64,000 bases of DNA from assembly GCF_003410055.1 (NCBI RefSeq), contig NZ_QUZK01000014.1:62001-126000 (forward strand), read 5' to 3'. This DNA is from Wenzhouxiangella sediminis (lineage in GTDB: Bacteria; Pseudomonadota; Gammaproteobacteria; Xanthomonadales; Wenzhouxiangellaceae). Made by a program: the position numbers and the translations under genes. This document shows, piece by piece, positions 39,494-49,076 of this stretch (position 1 is the stretch's first letter; each line of letters starts with the position of its first letter). The notes under the pieces were generated by a model. The model was given only the letters and a program-made list of their open reading frames with translations. It searched no databases and had not been told where the DNA came from.

Positions 39494-42343
39494 TCAGGGC
39501 GTGAAAGTCGTCGTGTCCGCAGCGACGGACTGTGCGTCGCTTTCGCCGAAGCTCAGCGGCAGGTAGTCGTTCATCAGCCACAGTCGCAGCTGGTTGGTAT
39601 AGAACGGACTGACGAACACACCACTGCGGCCGCCCGGCAGAATTTCGGCGACATTGGGCGTACCCGGCGTCATTTCCGCCACGGTGCGACGGGCCGGACC
39701 GGAACCGAACATGAAGTCGTTGAGCCCGTCGGCGCGCACGCTGTGCGAGGACGCATCGACCGTCTGGTAGCCGCCCGCCCGGGCCACACCCGGCAGGTTC
39801 GGGCCGAGATCGCTCAGGCCGCCGCCGTTGGGCACGTTGAAGGGATCGCTGCCCAGCGGATGGCTGAAGACGATGCGATGCAGCTTGCCCCAGCGGTAGT
39901 CGCTCTGATCGGTGGAGTTGCCGAAGGCCGGCGCGAACTCATCGCTGGCCAGCAGCTCGAGCGTCTGCGCCAGGCTGGCGAGCAGAACGGTGTCACGCGC
40001 GCTGGCCATGTCCGGGGCGCCTTCGACATTGAAGAAGGGGATGCCCGAGGCGCCGAATCCGCCGCTCTGCTCGAAACTCGCGAGCTGGTGGTGGAAAGCG
40101 CGCAGCGCGTCGCTCGAGCCGGGCAGCGCATTGCCGAGCTGCAGTGCCTCGAGGGTGGCATCGATCGTGTTGCCGATGACCTGGCCGCGCCACACCGAGT
40201 AGATGGTGGCCGCCACGCTGTTGGCGACTTCATCCTGCGACGGTGCACCGGCACCGGCCGGGCTGCCCGGATCGAATCCTTCGGCCAGGCCCGTGGGCGT
40301 GGAGAAATCCCATTCGGCCAGGCGGCCGACGGCTTCCTGGATTCCCGGATCCAGCGCGAACTGCGCCAGTCCCGGCCAGGCGCCCTCTTCCGTGGCATTC
40401 TCGAAGGCCTGCAGGATGTAGGGCACGATCAGCTCGGCGTCGAATAGCTGGTTGTCGGCCTGCAACGCCTTCATGTCCTCCACGCTGACCGAACCCGACG
40501 CGATCATGTCCTGCAGTTCGCGGTCGATGCGCGCCATGCGCAACTCCGAGTAGGAGGGATTGAGGTAGTAGATCCCGTTGCCGCCCGGCCGCAGCTGGTT
40601 GAGCGGGTTGTTGTCGAGGGTCGTGCCCACCGGGTCGTTGTTGGCGTTGGCGATGTAGCCCCAGGGCGGGTTGACGACATGCGGCATCTCGGACTTGGGC
40701 AGGGAGGCGAAAGGCGCCGCCCGGGTGGAATTCTCGTTGGCCGGCAGCCAGTCGTGGCCGAGCGCGCCCGAACCGTCGCGCAGCAGGAAGGGTGGAACAC
40801 CGCCGCCGACGTTATTGTTCTGCAGGTCCTCGCGCAGCGGCACGGCGCCGGTCGTGAAATAGGCGATGTTGCCCTCCACGTCGGCATACACCACGTTCTG
40901 GGAACCGAAGGTCCAGTTGTCGATGACCGCGCGGAACTCTTCCATGTTGCTCGCGCGTTCAAAGCCGCGGATCGAGGACAGCTCGTAGGTGGCGCCCCAC
41001 CCCGCGTACTGGATGGAAATCGCCGACGAGGCGTCAGGCTGGGCCACGATCGGGCCGTTGTTGCGGCGCGGCACCAGGAAGGTCACACCGCCGGAGTCGT
41101 AGCCGACATTGGCGCGATTGACGTTGTCCATCTCGCCGTCGCCCACACCGTTGACGAAATAACTCTGGAAGGCGTAGAGCACCTGCTCTTCGCCGTCCGC
41201 GTGCACGGTGTGGGTGGGCAGGCCGTAGCTGTTGGTCCGGATTTCTTCGCGGAAGTAATCCGTGACGTCGATGTTGTGGTTGGTCAGCCCCCAGCAGATG
41301 TTGAGGTTGCAGCCCAGCAGCGTCAGCGGTGTGCCGGGCGGCGTCACGCCGCTGACCACGCGCTGCTCGTCGCGGATGACGATGTTCTCGTTGATCATGA
41401 GCGCGGGCATGTCCAGGCCCAAATGCGGGTCGTTGGCCATGATCGGGTATCCGCTGTCGGTATGCTCCCCGGAAACCACCCACCAGTTGGAGCCGGCGCG
41501 GTTGTCTGCGCGGCCGATGGTCGTTCCCAGCAGGGGGATGTTCCGGACACGCTCCATATACCCGTTCAGGCTGTCGACCACCGCGTCACTGATACCGGGC
41601 AGGTTCCGCCACCCGCCGGACGCACCTGCGCCCCCTTCGGCCGACTCCAGGCTCGAGCCCGACGAGCCGGGAACGGGGATGATGCCCGCGGTCTCGAAGA
41701 AGTTCGGGATGCTGACTCGATCGTCCATCGGGGCGGCGCGAGAGAGATCCTCGGAGAAGAGCGTCGCGCCGTCGAAGCCGACGGCTTCGCCGACGGCCTG
41801 GTAGGTCGCCAGGCGCACGGTGCGGTCGACCACCCCGGAATCGAAGCTGAGCTGGAAGGCGAGCAGCTTGCCGATGATCAGCGAGTCGACCGGCGTCCAG
41901 CGCTCGACTTGCGAGAGCTCCAGCGCGCCGTACTCGGGCGGTAGCTGGTCGGCGGACGCCAGGAAGGCGTTGACGCCGTCGGCATAGGCCTTGACCCAGG
42001 CTTTCTCATCGGCGGTCATGTGCTGCCAGGTTTCCAGTGCGCCGCGGCGAAGGCCCAGCGTGCGCAGCTCGACATCGCTGCTCAGGGCGCCGGGGCCGAG
42101 CAATTCGGCCAGGGTCCCGGAGGCTACTCGGCGAAGGTAGTCCATCTGGAACAGGCGGTCGCGGGCGTGCAAGAAGCCACGCACGTAGTTGACGTCGTGT
42201 TCGGTGTCGCCGACGATCGTCGGAATGCCGTTGGCGTCGGTGTGGACGGTAACCGGCGCGGACAGTGCCGGCATCGGCACGGATTGCGCTTGGAGACCGG
42301 CGGCCAGCGCAAGGCCGCCGACCAGTGTGATCAGCTTTTTCAT
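39494..42343 (-). CDS. Penicillin acylase family Ntn-hydrolase (AHL/cephalosporin-acylase type)
   Basis: Exported amidase of the Ntn-hydrolase superfamily; members cleave beta-lactam side chains or acyl-homoserine lactones. ATG at 42343 gives 949 residues with signal peptide MKKLITLVGGLALAAGLQAQ. The precursor should self-cleave before S285 in NRAGSNWWVVS, which becomes the N-terminal nucleophile of the beta chain; HLGLDMPALMINENIVI follows. It is longer than typical penicillin G acylase (about 850) because of inserts in both halves. An upstream in-frame ATG at 42433 overlaps the pdhA region and is unlikely. Substrate cannot be told from sequence; quorum quenching is one option. Confidence 0.92.
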   Translation of the reverse strand: MKKLITLVGGLALAAGLQAQSVPMPALSAPVTVHTDANGIPTIVGDTEHDVNYVRGFLHARDRLFQMDYLRRVASGTLAELLGPGALSSDVELRTLGLRRGALETWQHMTADEKAWVKAYADGVNAFLASADQLPPEYGALELSQVERWTPVDSLIIGKLLAFQLSFDSGVVDRTVRLATYQAVGEAVGFDGATLFSEDLSRAAPMDDRVSIPNFFETAGIIPVPGSSGSSLESAEGGAGASGGWRNLPGISDAVVDSLNGYMERVRNIPLLGTTIGRADNRAGSNWWVVSGEHTDSGYPIMANDPHLGLDMPALMINENIVIRDEQRVVSGVTPPGTPLTLLGCNLNICWGLTNHNIDVTDYFREEIRTNSYGLPTHTVHADGEEQVLYAFQSYFVNGVGDGEMDNVNRANVGYDSGGVTFLVPRRNNGPIVAQPDASSAISIQYAGWGATYELSSIRGFERASNMEEFRAVIDNWTFGSQNVVYADVEGNIAYFTTGAVPLREDLQNNNVGGGVPPFLLRDGSGALGHDWLPANENSTRAAPFASLPKSEMPHVVNPPWGYIANANNDPVGTTLDNNPLNQLRPGGNGIYYLNPSYSELRMARIDRELQDMIASGSVSVEDMKALQADNQLFDAELIVPYILQAFENATEEGAWPGLAQFALDPGIQEAVGRLAEWDFSTPTGLAEGFDPGSPAGAGAPSQDEVANSVAATIYSVWRGQVIGNTIDATLEALQLGNALPGSSDALRAFHHQLASFEQSGGFGASGIPFFNVEGAPDMASARDTVLLASLAQTLELLASDEFAPAFGNSTDQSDYRWGKLHRIVFSHPLGSDPFNVPNGGGLSDLGPNLPGVARAGGYQTVDASSHSVRADGLNDFMFGSGPARRTVAEMTPGTPNVAEILPGGRSGVFVSPFYTNQLRLWLMNDYLPLSFGESDAQSVAADTTTFTP

Positions 42344-42582
42344 CCTCTGTATACCCCTGCTTGTTGTGATATTGCCGGATCGATTATGGCACAAACGACC
42401 CGAGGCACACCAAAAGCGGGGATTTGGCGGCATTTAGGCGCCGGAAGCAGGATGAAACGGACCTTCTGGCACCCTGCCCGCCCGTTTCCTCCGGACCACG
42501 CCGAGCGCTTATAATACGCCCCCGCTTCGGAGCGGCCGGCCGGCCTTCCGAACCCCGGAGTATCACAAAGAGAGGAGTCGAC

Positions 42583-43683
42583 ATGGCGCACACTGCCGCC
42601 GCCTTCAAGGTGGACTATTTCCAGTTCCTCAAGCCAGACGGCAAGCTGGTCGAGGACCAGCAGGTGCCGGCGCTGGCGAGGGATTTCGATCGCCTGACCG
42701 AACTGTACAAGCTGATGGTGCTCACGCGCACCTTCGACAAGAAGGCCGTGGCGCTGCAGCGAACCGGCAAGCTGGGCACATACGCCTCCTGCCTGGGGCA
42801 CGAGGCCGCCCACGTGGCCATCGGCGCGGCGATGAAGGAAGAAGACTGTTTCGCCCCGATGTACCGCGAATACGGCGCGCAGTTCTACCGCGGCGTGAAG
42901 ATGTCCGAAGTGCTGCTCTATTGGGGCGGCGACGAGCGAGGCAGTAATTTCAGCGGGCCGAAGCACGACTTCGCCTGGTGCGTGCCGATCGCCACCCAGT
43001 GCCTGCATGCGGCCGGCGCGGCCCTGGCTTACAAACTCAAGAAGGAAGACCGCGTGGCCGTGACGGTCGTCGGCGACGGCGGTTCCTCGAAGGGTGACTT
43101 CCTCGAGGCCATCAACGCCGGCAGCGCCTGGAAACTGCCGCTGGTGCTGGTCATCGTCAACAACCAGTGGGCCATCTCCGTTCCGCGCAAGAAGCAGAAC
43201 ACCGCGGCCACCCTCGCCCAGAAGGGCATCGCCGGCGGACTGCCAAGCATCCAGGTCGACGGCAACGACCTGATCGCCTGCCTGTGGGCCATGGACAAGG
43301 CCGTCAACGCCGCGCGCGCGGGCAAGGGCGCGTTCGTCCTGGAGATGCTGACCTACCGCCTCAGCGACCACACGACGGCGGACGACGCTCGCCGCTACCG
43401 CCCGAGCGACGAGGTCGACGAGGCCTGGGACAACGAGCCGCTCAAGCGCCTCAAGGCCTACCTGATCGACCAGGGCGCCTGGAGCGACGACAAGGAAGAA
43501 GAGCTGCTCGGCGAGTGCAAGCAGTGGGTGCAACAGGCCGCGGACGAGTACCTCGACATGATCGAGAACGACCCGCAGCCGGTCACCGCCATGTTCGACT
43601 ACATGTTCGCCGAACTGCCGGCCGACCTGATCGAGCAACGTACCTACGCCCAGGACTACGCCGAAGACGGAGGGCACCACTGA
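42583..43683 (+). CDS. pdhA: Pyruvate (2-oxoacid) dehydrogenase E1 alpha subunit
   Basis: TPP-binding subunit of a 2-oxoacid dehydrogenase E1 heterotetramer. ATG at 42583 gives 366 residues and follows an AGAGGAG SD. The TPP fold is marked by GDGGSSKGDFLEA and VIVNNQ at about residues 164-200, and the phosphorylation-type loop is RKKQNTAA. The pair of alpha and beta E1 subunits is different from the single AceE of enterics. It starts the pdhABC operon: pdhB starts on its stop (TGATG). Confidence 0.95.
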   Translation: MAHTAAAFKVDYFQFLKPDGKLVEDQQVPALARDFDRLTELYKLMVLTRTFDKKAVALQRTGKLGTYASCLGHEAAHVAIGAAMKEEDCFAPMYREYGAQFYRGVKMSEVLLYWGGDERGSNFSGPKHDFAWCVPIATQCLHAAGAALAYKLKKEDRVAVTVVGDGGSSKGDFLEAINAGSAWKLPLVLVIVNNQWAISVPRKKQNTAATLAQKGIAGGLPSIQVDGNDLIACLWAMDKAVNAARAGKGAFVLEMLTYRLSDHTTADDARRYRPSDEVDEAWDNEPLKRLKAYLIDQGAWSDDKEEELLGECKQWVQQAADEYLDMIENDPQPVTAMFDYMFAELPADLIEQRTYAQDYAEDGGHH

Positions 43684-44663
43684 TGGCAGAGATTACCCTG
43701 ATCGAAGGCGTCACCATGGCGCTCGCCCGCGCGATGGAAGAAGACCCCAGCGTGGTGATGTTCGGCGAGGACGTCGGCGTCAACGGCGGTGTCTTTCGCG
43801 CCACCGCGGGCCTGCACGACAAGTTCGGCGACGATCGCGTCATCGACACGCCGCTGGCCGAGGTGATGATCGCCGGCATGAGCGTCGGCATGGCCTCCCA
43901 GGGCATCAGGCCCGTCGCCGAGGCCCAGTTCTGCGGCTTCACCATGCCGATGATCGATCACATCATGTGCCACGCCGGCCGCCTGCGAAACCGCACCCGA
44001 GGACGCATGAGCTGCCCGATGGTGCTGCGCTTCCCCTCCGGCGGCGGCATCCATGCACCGGAACACCACTCCGAGAGCCCCGAGGCACTGTTCGCGCACA
44101 TGCCGGGCGTTCGCGTGGTCATCCCGTCGTCGCCGTCGCGCGCCTACGGCCTGATGCTGGCCGCCATCCGCGACCCCGATCCGGTCATCTTCATGGAGCC
44201 CAAGCGCATCTACCGCTGGCAGAAGGAAGAAGTGGCCGACGACGGCGAGGAACTGCCGATGGACGTCTGCTACACCCTGCGCGACGGCAACGACATCACT
44301 CTGGTCACCTGGGGCTCGATGGTCAAGGAGACCATGCAGGCCGCCGACCAGCTCGAGGAACAGGGGCTGAGCGTGGAGGTCATCGACGTGGCCACCGTCA
44401 GCCCGCTCGACATGGACACCATCATCGAGTCGGTCGAGCGCACCGGCCGCTGCGTGATCATCCAGGAAGCGCCGAAGCATTGCGGCGTGGCCAGCGAGAT
44501 CGCCGCGGGCCTGGCCGACGCCGGCATCTGGCACCTGCATGCGCCGGTCAAGCGCGTTTGCGGCTACGATGTGGTGATGCCACTTTACCGAAATGAAATG
44601 AAATACATGCCGAGCGTCCGGCGAATCGTCGACGCGGCCAAAGAGATTCTGGAGGTTTCATGA
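43683..44663 (+). CDS. pdhB: Pyruvate (2-oxoacid) dehydrogenase E1 beta subunit
   Basis: Second half of the E1 heterotetramer, 326 residues. It starts one base inside the pdhA stop and ends 4 bp inside pdhC, so the operon is tightly coupled. Family blocks: GVTMALARAMEEDPSVVMFGEDVG (N-terminal), DTPLAEVMIAGMSVGMASQGIRPVAEAQF, and the C-terminal transketolase domain (VEVIDVATVSPLDMDTI). Substrate could also be branched-chain 2-oxoacids; the E2 partner does not settle it. Confidence 0.95.
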   Translation: MAEITLIEGVTMALARAMEEDPSVVMFGEDVGVNGGVFRATAGLHDKFGDDRVIDTPLAEVMIAGMSVGMASQGIRPVAEAQFCGFTMPMIDHIMCHAGRLRNRTRGRMSCPMVLRFPSGGGIHAPEHHSESPEALFAHMPGVRVVIPSSPSRAYGLMLAAIRDPDPVIFMEPKRIYRWQKEEVADDGEELPMDVCYTLRDGNDITLVTWGSMVKETMQAADQLEEQGLSVEVIDVATVSPLDMDTIIESVERTGRCVIIQEAPKHCGVASEIAAGLADAGIWHLHAPVKRVCGYDVVMPLYRNEMKYMPSVRRIVDAAKEILEVS

Positions 44664-46006
44664 GCGTTTTCAATCTGCCCGATCTCGGCGAAGGCCTGCC
44701 GGACGCCGAAATCGTCGAATGGCTGGTTTCCGAGGGTGACGAGGTCGAGGTCGACCAGCCGCTGGTGTCGATGGAAACGGCCAAGGCCGTGGTCGAGGTG
44801 CCCAGCCCCTTCGACGGCAAGGTGACCAAGTTCCACGGCGGCCCCGGCGACGTGATCAAGACCGGCGCGCCGCTGGCCGAGTTCGAAGTCGCGGGCGAAG
44901 CCGGCAAGGAAGCGTCGACCCAGGACGAGCCGCCGGCGACCGAAGCGGCCGCCGAGGACGAAAAGCCCGCCGAGGCTTCAGCCGAAGCGTCGGCCGGTGA
45001 GCAGCAGGAAGAAGCCGGCAAGAGCGAGGAGCGCGAAGACTCGGGAACCGTCGTCGGCAAGATGCAGGCCGGCGGCGAAGTGCTCAAGGAGCGCACCTCG
45101 ACCGTGGGCGGGGTGAAAGTCACCCCCGCCGTGCGCGCGCTGGCGCGCAAGCTCAAGGTCGATCTCTCTCAGGTCAGCCCCAGCGGGGCCGACGGCGTGG
45201 TCACCGCCGCGGACGTGCGCAAGGCGGCCGAGGAAGGCACCGCCCCGGCGCAGGCGCGCCGTGAACAGCCGGCCGCGAGCAAGCCCGAGCCCGAGTTTCC
45301 GGCCGAGCCCGAGCACGAGTCGAAGCCGGCTTCTCCGGCCCCGTCCAGCCAGCCGGCCGCGTCGGCCAGTGGCGAATGGGAACCGCTGCGGGGCACCCGC
45401 CGCACCATGGCCCGCACGATGAGCGAGTCGCAAAAGCGCGTGGTGCCGACCACGCTGATGGACGACGCCGACATCCACGCCTGGCGCGCCGGCGAGGACG
45501 TCACCTTCCGCCTGCTGCGCGCGCTGGCCGCCGGCGCGAAGGCCGAGCCGGGCCTCAACGCCTGGTACGACGACGAGCAGAACATGCGCATGGTGCACAA
45601 GGGCATGGACGTGGGCATGGCGGTCGACACCGCCGACGGCCTGTTCGTGGCCCGTCTCAAGGGCGTGCACAAGGGTTCGCGCGAGGACATCCGCGGCGAG
45701 ATCAACCGCCTGAAGGAAAACGTCAAGAATCGCAGCATCCCGCCCGAGGACCTCAAGGACTACACGATCATGCTGTCCAATTTCGGGGTCTTCGCCGGAC
45801 GCTATGCCACGCCGATCATCAATCCGCCCTGCGTGTCGATCGTCGCGGCCGGCGTGCTGCGCCACGAGGTCGTGCCGGTGCTCGGCGGCGTGGAAGTGCA
45901 CCGCATGATCCCCCTGTCGCTGACCTTCGATCACCGAACCGTCACAGGCGGCGAAGCGGCCCGCTTCCTGAAGGCGATGATCGCCGACCTGTCGAAGGCA
46001 GAATAG
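44660..46006 (+). CDS. pdhC: Dihydrolipoyl acyltransferase (E2) of 2-oxoacid dehydrogenase
   Basis: Core acyltransferase of the complex, 448 residues. One lipoyl domain has the lipoyl-lysine motif VSMETAKAVVEVPSPF (Lys about residue 41). A long Ala/Glu/Pro linker follows, then the E3-binding domain (VTPAVRALARKLKVDLSQV) at about 152-185, and the catalytic domain. The usual catalytic signature D-H-R-x-x-D-G reads DHRTVTGG, a Thr in place of Asp, as in a subgroup of bacterial E2s. The start overlaps pdhB (ATGA). No E3 gene follows, so dihydrolipoamide dehydrogenase must be encoded elsewhere. Confidence 0.95.
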   Translation: MSVFNLPDLGEGLPDAEIVEWLVSEGDEVEVDQPLVSMETAKAVVEVPSPFDGKVTKFHGGPGDVIKTGAPLAEFEVAGEAGKEASTQDEPPATEAAAEDEKPAEASAEASAGEQQEEAGKSEEREDSGTVVGKMQAGGEVLKERTSTVGGVKVTPAVRALARKLKVDLSQVSPSGADGVVTAADVRKAAEEGTAPAQARREQPAASKPEPEFPAEPEHESKPASPAPSSQPAASASGEWEPLRGTRRTMARTMSESQKRVVPTTLMDDADIHAWRAGEDVTFRLLRALAAGAKAEPGLNAWYDDEQNMRMVHKGMDVGMAVDTADGLFVARLKGVHKGSREDIRGEINRLKENVKNRSIPPEDLKDYTIMLSNFGVFAGRYATPIINPPCVSIVAAGVLRHEVVPVLGGVEVHRMIPLSLTFDHRTVTGGEAARFLKAMIADLSKAE

Positions 46007-46020
46007 AAGCCGAAACCATG

Positions 46021-46102
46021 CAACCACGGAAGTCACTGAAAACGCGGAATATCTTGACTCGTTAACTTTCAACGTCCGTGAATTCCGTGTCTTCCGTGGT
46101 TC
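46021..46102. repeat. Intergenic inverted quasi-tandem island 6 (CCACGGAA/TTCCGTGG words)
   Basis: Left arm CAACCACGGAAGTCACTG from 46021 faces a right arm at 46074-46102 (CCGTGAATTCCGTGTC then TTCCGTGGTTC) that is its near reverse complement. It is 14 bp after the pdhC stop and upstream of rimB. Confidence 0.75.
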
Positions 46103-46126
46103 AATGTTCTTGCGAAGGGGCAAGAG

Positions 46127-46579
46127 ATGATGAAAGGCCACATCGCGCCAAACATGATCATCGGGGCCTGCGAGTGGGTCGCCCTGCCCGAGCTGGGCAT
46201 CAACCAGCTTCGGGCTCGCGTCGATACCGGCGCAAAGAGCTGCGCCCTGCACGCGATGGATATCGAGCAGTTCGACCGCGACGGCGTCCCCTATGCCAGG
46301 TTTCGGGTGCCGATCGGCCGGCACGAGAACATGCGCTGGCAGCGCTGCGAGGCGCACGTTCGTCGTATGCGTCGCGTCCGTAACACTTCAGGCGAGCCGG
46401 AGGAACGCATCACCATCCGAACGCCCCTGATCGTGGGGCACTCGCGCTGGGATGTGGACATCACCCTGACCAATCGTGAGAGAATGCGCTATCGGATGCT
46501 CCTGGGCCGGACCGCCATGGAAAATCATGCGCTGGTCTATCCCGCACGCACCTTTCTCCAGGGCAAACCCCGCCTGTAG
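46127..46579 (+). CDS. rimB: RimK-associated aspartyl-type protease RimB
   Basis: Retropepsin-like protein of the PF05618 family, 150 residues, partner of RimK in controlling glutamate tails on ribosomal protein S6. The active-site block is RARVDTGAKSCALHA (Asp-Thr-Gly-Ala) at about residues 30-44, and the C-terminal LLGRTAME matches the family. It starts at the second of two Met codons region (MMKGH). It lies 27 bp upstream of rimK in the same orientation; in Pseudomonas the order rimA-rimB-rimK is cotranscribed. No rimA is seen here; the 120 bp upstream holds repeat island 6. Confidence 0.92.
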   Translation: MMKGHIAPNMIIGACEWVALPELGINQLRARVDTGAKSCALHAMDIEQFDRDGVPYARFRVPIGRHENMRWQRCEAHVRRMRRVRNTSGEPEERITIRTPLIVGHSRWDVDITLTNRERMRYRMLLGRTAMENHALVYPARTFLQGKPRL

Positions 46580-46606
46580 TCGAATACCGCCTGAGGGTCG
46601 TCAACG

Positions 46607-47512
46607 ATGCGCATCGCCATTCTCTCTCGCAGCCGCCGGATCTACTCCACTCGTCGACTGGTCGAGGCCGCCGAAGAACGCGGTCACGACGTCAAGGTGG
46701 TCGACACCCTGCGTTGCTACATGAACATCGCCTCGCATCGCCCGACCATCCATTACCGCGGCGACCAGATCGAACCCTTCGACGCGGTCATTCCGCGCAT
46801 CGGCTCGTCGATCACCTTCTACGGCACGGCCGTGCTGCGGCAGTTCGAAATGATGGGCACCTTTCCCCTCAACGAGTCCGTGGCCGTAACCCGTTCGCGG
46901 GACAAGCTGCGTTCCCTGCAGCTGCTCTCGCGCAAGGGACTCGGCCTGCCCGTGACCGGATTCGCTTACGCCACCAAGGACATCGGCGACCTCATCCAGA
47001 TGGTCGGCGGCGCACCGTTGGTGGTCAAGATGCTCGAGGGCACCCAGGGCATCGGCGTGGTGCTGTGCGAGACCAAGAAGGCCGCCGAGTCGGTGCTGGA
47101 GGCCTTCATGGGGCTGAACGTCTCGATCATGGTGCAGGAATACATAAAGGAAGCCGGCGGCGCCGACATCCGCTGCTTCGTCGTCGGCGGCAAGGTCGTC
47201 GCCGCCATCAAGCGCCAGGCCCAGCCCGGTGAATTCCGCTCGAACCTGCACCGTGGCGGCTCGGCCAGCCTGATCAAGATCACGCCGGAGGAACGCTCCA
47301 CGGCGGTGCGCGCGGCAAAGATCATGGGCCTGAACGTCGCCGGCGTGGACCTGCTGCGCTCCAACCACGGCCCGCTGGTCATGGAGGTCAACTCCTCCCC
47401 CGGCCTGGAAGGCATCGAAACGGCCACCGGCAAGGACGTTGCCGGCATGATCATCGGCTTCATGGAAAAGAACGCCCGCCACAACAAGACCCAGACGCGC
47501 GGGAAGGGCTGA
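46607..47512 (+). CDS. rimK: ATP-grasp ribosomal protein S6 glutamate ligase RimK
   Basis: Adds glutamate residues to the C-terminus of ribosomal protein S6 and can make poly-alpha-glutamate. The 301-residue protein has the RimK N-terminal domain ([21 protein letters not shown]) and the ATP-grasp core ([54 protein letters not shown]). The Asn-Ser-Ser-Pro-Gly segment binds the second metal. Companion of the rimB gene just upstream. Confidence 0.96.
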   Translation: MRIAILSRSRRIYSTRRLVEAAEERGHDVKVVDTLRCYMNIASHRPTIHYRGDQIEPFDAVIPRIGSSITFYGTAVLRQFEMMGTFPLNESVAVTRSRDKLRSLQLLSRKGLGLPVTGFAYATKDIGDLIQMVGGAPLVVKMLEGTQGIGVVLCETKKAAESVLEAFMGLNVSIMVQEYIKEAGGADIRCFVVGGKVVAAIKRQAQPGEFRSNLHRGGSASLIKITPEERSTAVRAAKIMGLNVAGVDLLRSNHGPLVMEVNSSPGLEGIETATGKDVAGMIIGFMEKNARHNKTQTRGKG

Positions 47513-47575
47513 GCCTTTCCGGGGAGCTCGGCAAGGCGGTATCCAGGCGGCGGCCGTTCGCCCAGGGGCGACGGC

Positions 47576-48166
47576 TTAGAATTCCAGGCGATCGAATTCC
47601 CGGATATTGATCAGCATCTCGTGGATCCCCTTCTCCATGCCCCGCCGGTCGGTCGCTTCGGAGAGTCGGCGGATGCTGTCGACAATGGCGATCCACCAGT
47701 TCATGTGCGTGGCCGAAAGCTGGGCCGCCACGGCGACCAGGTCGCGCGTGAGCGACAAGGTCTCCTCGGCCTCCTTCTTGATGGCCACCAGGCTGTCGAG
47801 ATCGGGATGACGCTCGTCCAGGTCGGACAGGAGACGATCGATCACGCCCGGTTCGGTTTCGAGTTCCTTCGATGGGCTGGGCTCACCCTCCGGATCCAGA
47901 AAAGCGATATCGAGCAGCGAGAGCAGGTCGCGGAATGACCCCCTCAGACTCAGCCACAACTCCTGGCGGCGCGCATGCTCGCGCGAGCGCTGAATCAGGC
48001 TCAACAGGCCGAGCAGGATGAAGCCCTCGATGCAGAACACGACGAGCTCGGGCACCAGTTCATCGTGGAAGGGGTTGCTGGGCGCCGGATTGATGAAATA
48101 AAGCCACAATCCGACACCGATGACGCCGAACAGCACCATCGGCGCAACCCAGACAAGCCGGTTCAT
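47576..48166 (-). CDS. Two-TM membrane protein of unknown function
   Basis: 196 residues. Two N-terminal hydrophobic segments (WVAPMVLFGVIGVGLWLYFI and LVVFCIEGFILLGLLSLI) are followed by a cytoplasmic or periplasmic helical tail with Asp-rich spacing (LDERHPDLDSLVAIKKEAEETLSL). No family recognised. ATG at 48166 overlaps the end of the upstream gene by 4 bp, so the pair at 48163-48732 is cotranscribed. It converges on rimK. Confidence 0.8.
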   Translation of the reverse strand: MNRLVWVAPMVLFGVIGVGLWLYFINPAPSNPFHDELVPELVVFCIEGFILLGLLSLIQRSREHARRQELWLSLRGSFRDLLSLLDIAFLDPEGEPSPSKELETEPGVIDRLLSDLDERHPDLDSLVAIKKEAEETLSLTRDLVAVAAQLSATHMNWWIAIVDSIRRLSEATDRRGMEKGIHEMLINIREFDRLEF

Positions 48167-48732
48167 TCCCCGTCCTCCCCTCTGCCCGGTTCGGTCGCGA
48201 AGGCCCGGACGATCCGGCAGACCTTGTCGGCCTCGGCCCGGCTGAGATCGAGCGGCAGCCCGGCGATATGGACCGTCCGGTTCTCCCCGAGGGCGACCGG
48301 CACCACGTTCAGAGGGTTCTCCGTGGACTCCAGCGCAATTCGCTCGGCCACTTCCTGCTCCGGGCCGATGCCGCTGCGGCCACCCGCCCCTCTCGGGATA
48401 GCACGCAGTCTTTCTGCGCCCACGGTATCGAATGAAGCGGGATTCTCGTTCCAGGACAGGAAATCGGCCAGCGCCAGACGGAAGCGCTCGGCATACAACT
48501 CGAGTGCTTCCATGCGCAGGCTCGACTCCTCGAGCTTGTGAAAACGCGAAGCCAGGTCGTCGACATTGACCCGGCGCAGATCAGCTCGCTCCTCCTCTGT
48601 CAGTTCGGAAGCGAGCTGCTCGACGGCATTGCGGCGGCTGCGCGCCGAGGCCGGATTCACCAAGCCCTCCATACCCGCGTACTTGAGGAACTTGAGCAAG
48701 CTGTCGACTGAATACGACCCGTTGGGCATCAT
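48163..48732 (-). CDS. Helical protein of unknown function
   Basis: 189 residues from ATG 48732 (or the next ATG at 48729); the open frame extends upstream but there it overlaps the small membrane protein gene. Composition is charged and helical (ARSRRNAVEQLASELTEEER, ALELYAERFRLALADFLS) with no signal peptide or membrane segment. No family recognised. Its stop overlaps the start of the membrane protein gene at 47576-48166, so the two may form a complex. Confidence 0.78.
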   Translation of the reverse strand: MMPNGSYSVDSLLKFLKYAGMEGLVNPASARSRRNAVEQLASELTEEERADLRRVNVDDLASRFHKLEESSLRMEALELYAERFRLALADFLSWNENPASFDTVGAERLRAIPRGAGGRSGIGPEQEVAERIALESTENPLNVVPVALGENRTVHIAGLPLDLSRAEADKVCRIVRAFATEPGRGEDGE

Positions 48733-48794
48733 TGCGGCCGTCTCCCATGCATCCGGCGCGGCTCCTCCAAACGGAAACCCTCGCCGGGAGTATA

Positions 48795-49076
48795 TCAACC
48801 TCTCGAGCGCAGCCAGCGCAGCAGCCAGGCCAGGCCCAGCCCGGTGAGCAGCACCAGGTAGGCTGACACCACCGCGATGATGTTGCGGTTGAGATCCTCG
48901 AACTCCAATGTCAGGTGAAGCCAGACCAGCACGGCGGCCGCCAGGATGACCGCCAGGGCCGCGGGAAGCCGGTCGGCCAGCCAGGCGCCGCCGCGGAGAC
49001 CGCGTGGCCCAGAGTAGGCGTAGAGCCACAGCAGGAAAAGCGTGACGGGAAGCAGGATCAGCGCATCGATCAGCAT
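48795..49076 (-). CDS. Small membrane protein of unknown function
   Basis: 93 residues from ATG 49076, three hydrophobic segments (LIDALILLPVTLFLLWLYAY, LPAALAVILAAAVLVWLHLTL and VSAYLVLLTGLGLAWLL). The 7-bp overlap with the downstream end of the second crcB and shared orientation suggest cotranscription with the fluoride channel genes. It could not be matched to a known family. Confidence 0.75.
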   Translation of the reverse strand: MLIDALILLPVTLFLLWLYAYSGPRGLRGGAWLADRLPAALAVILAAAVLVWLHLTLEFEDLNRNIIAVVSAYLVLLTGLGLAWLLRWLRSRG

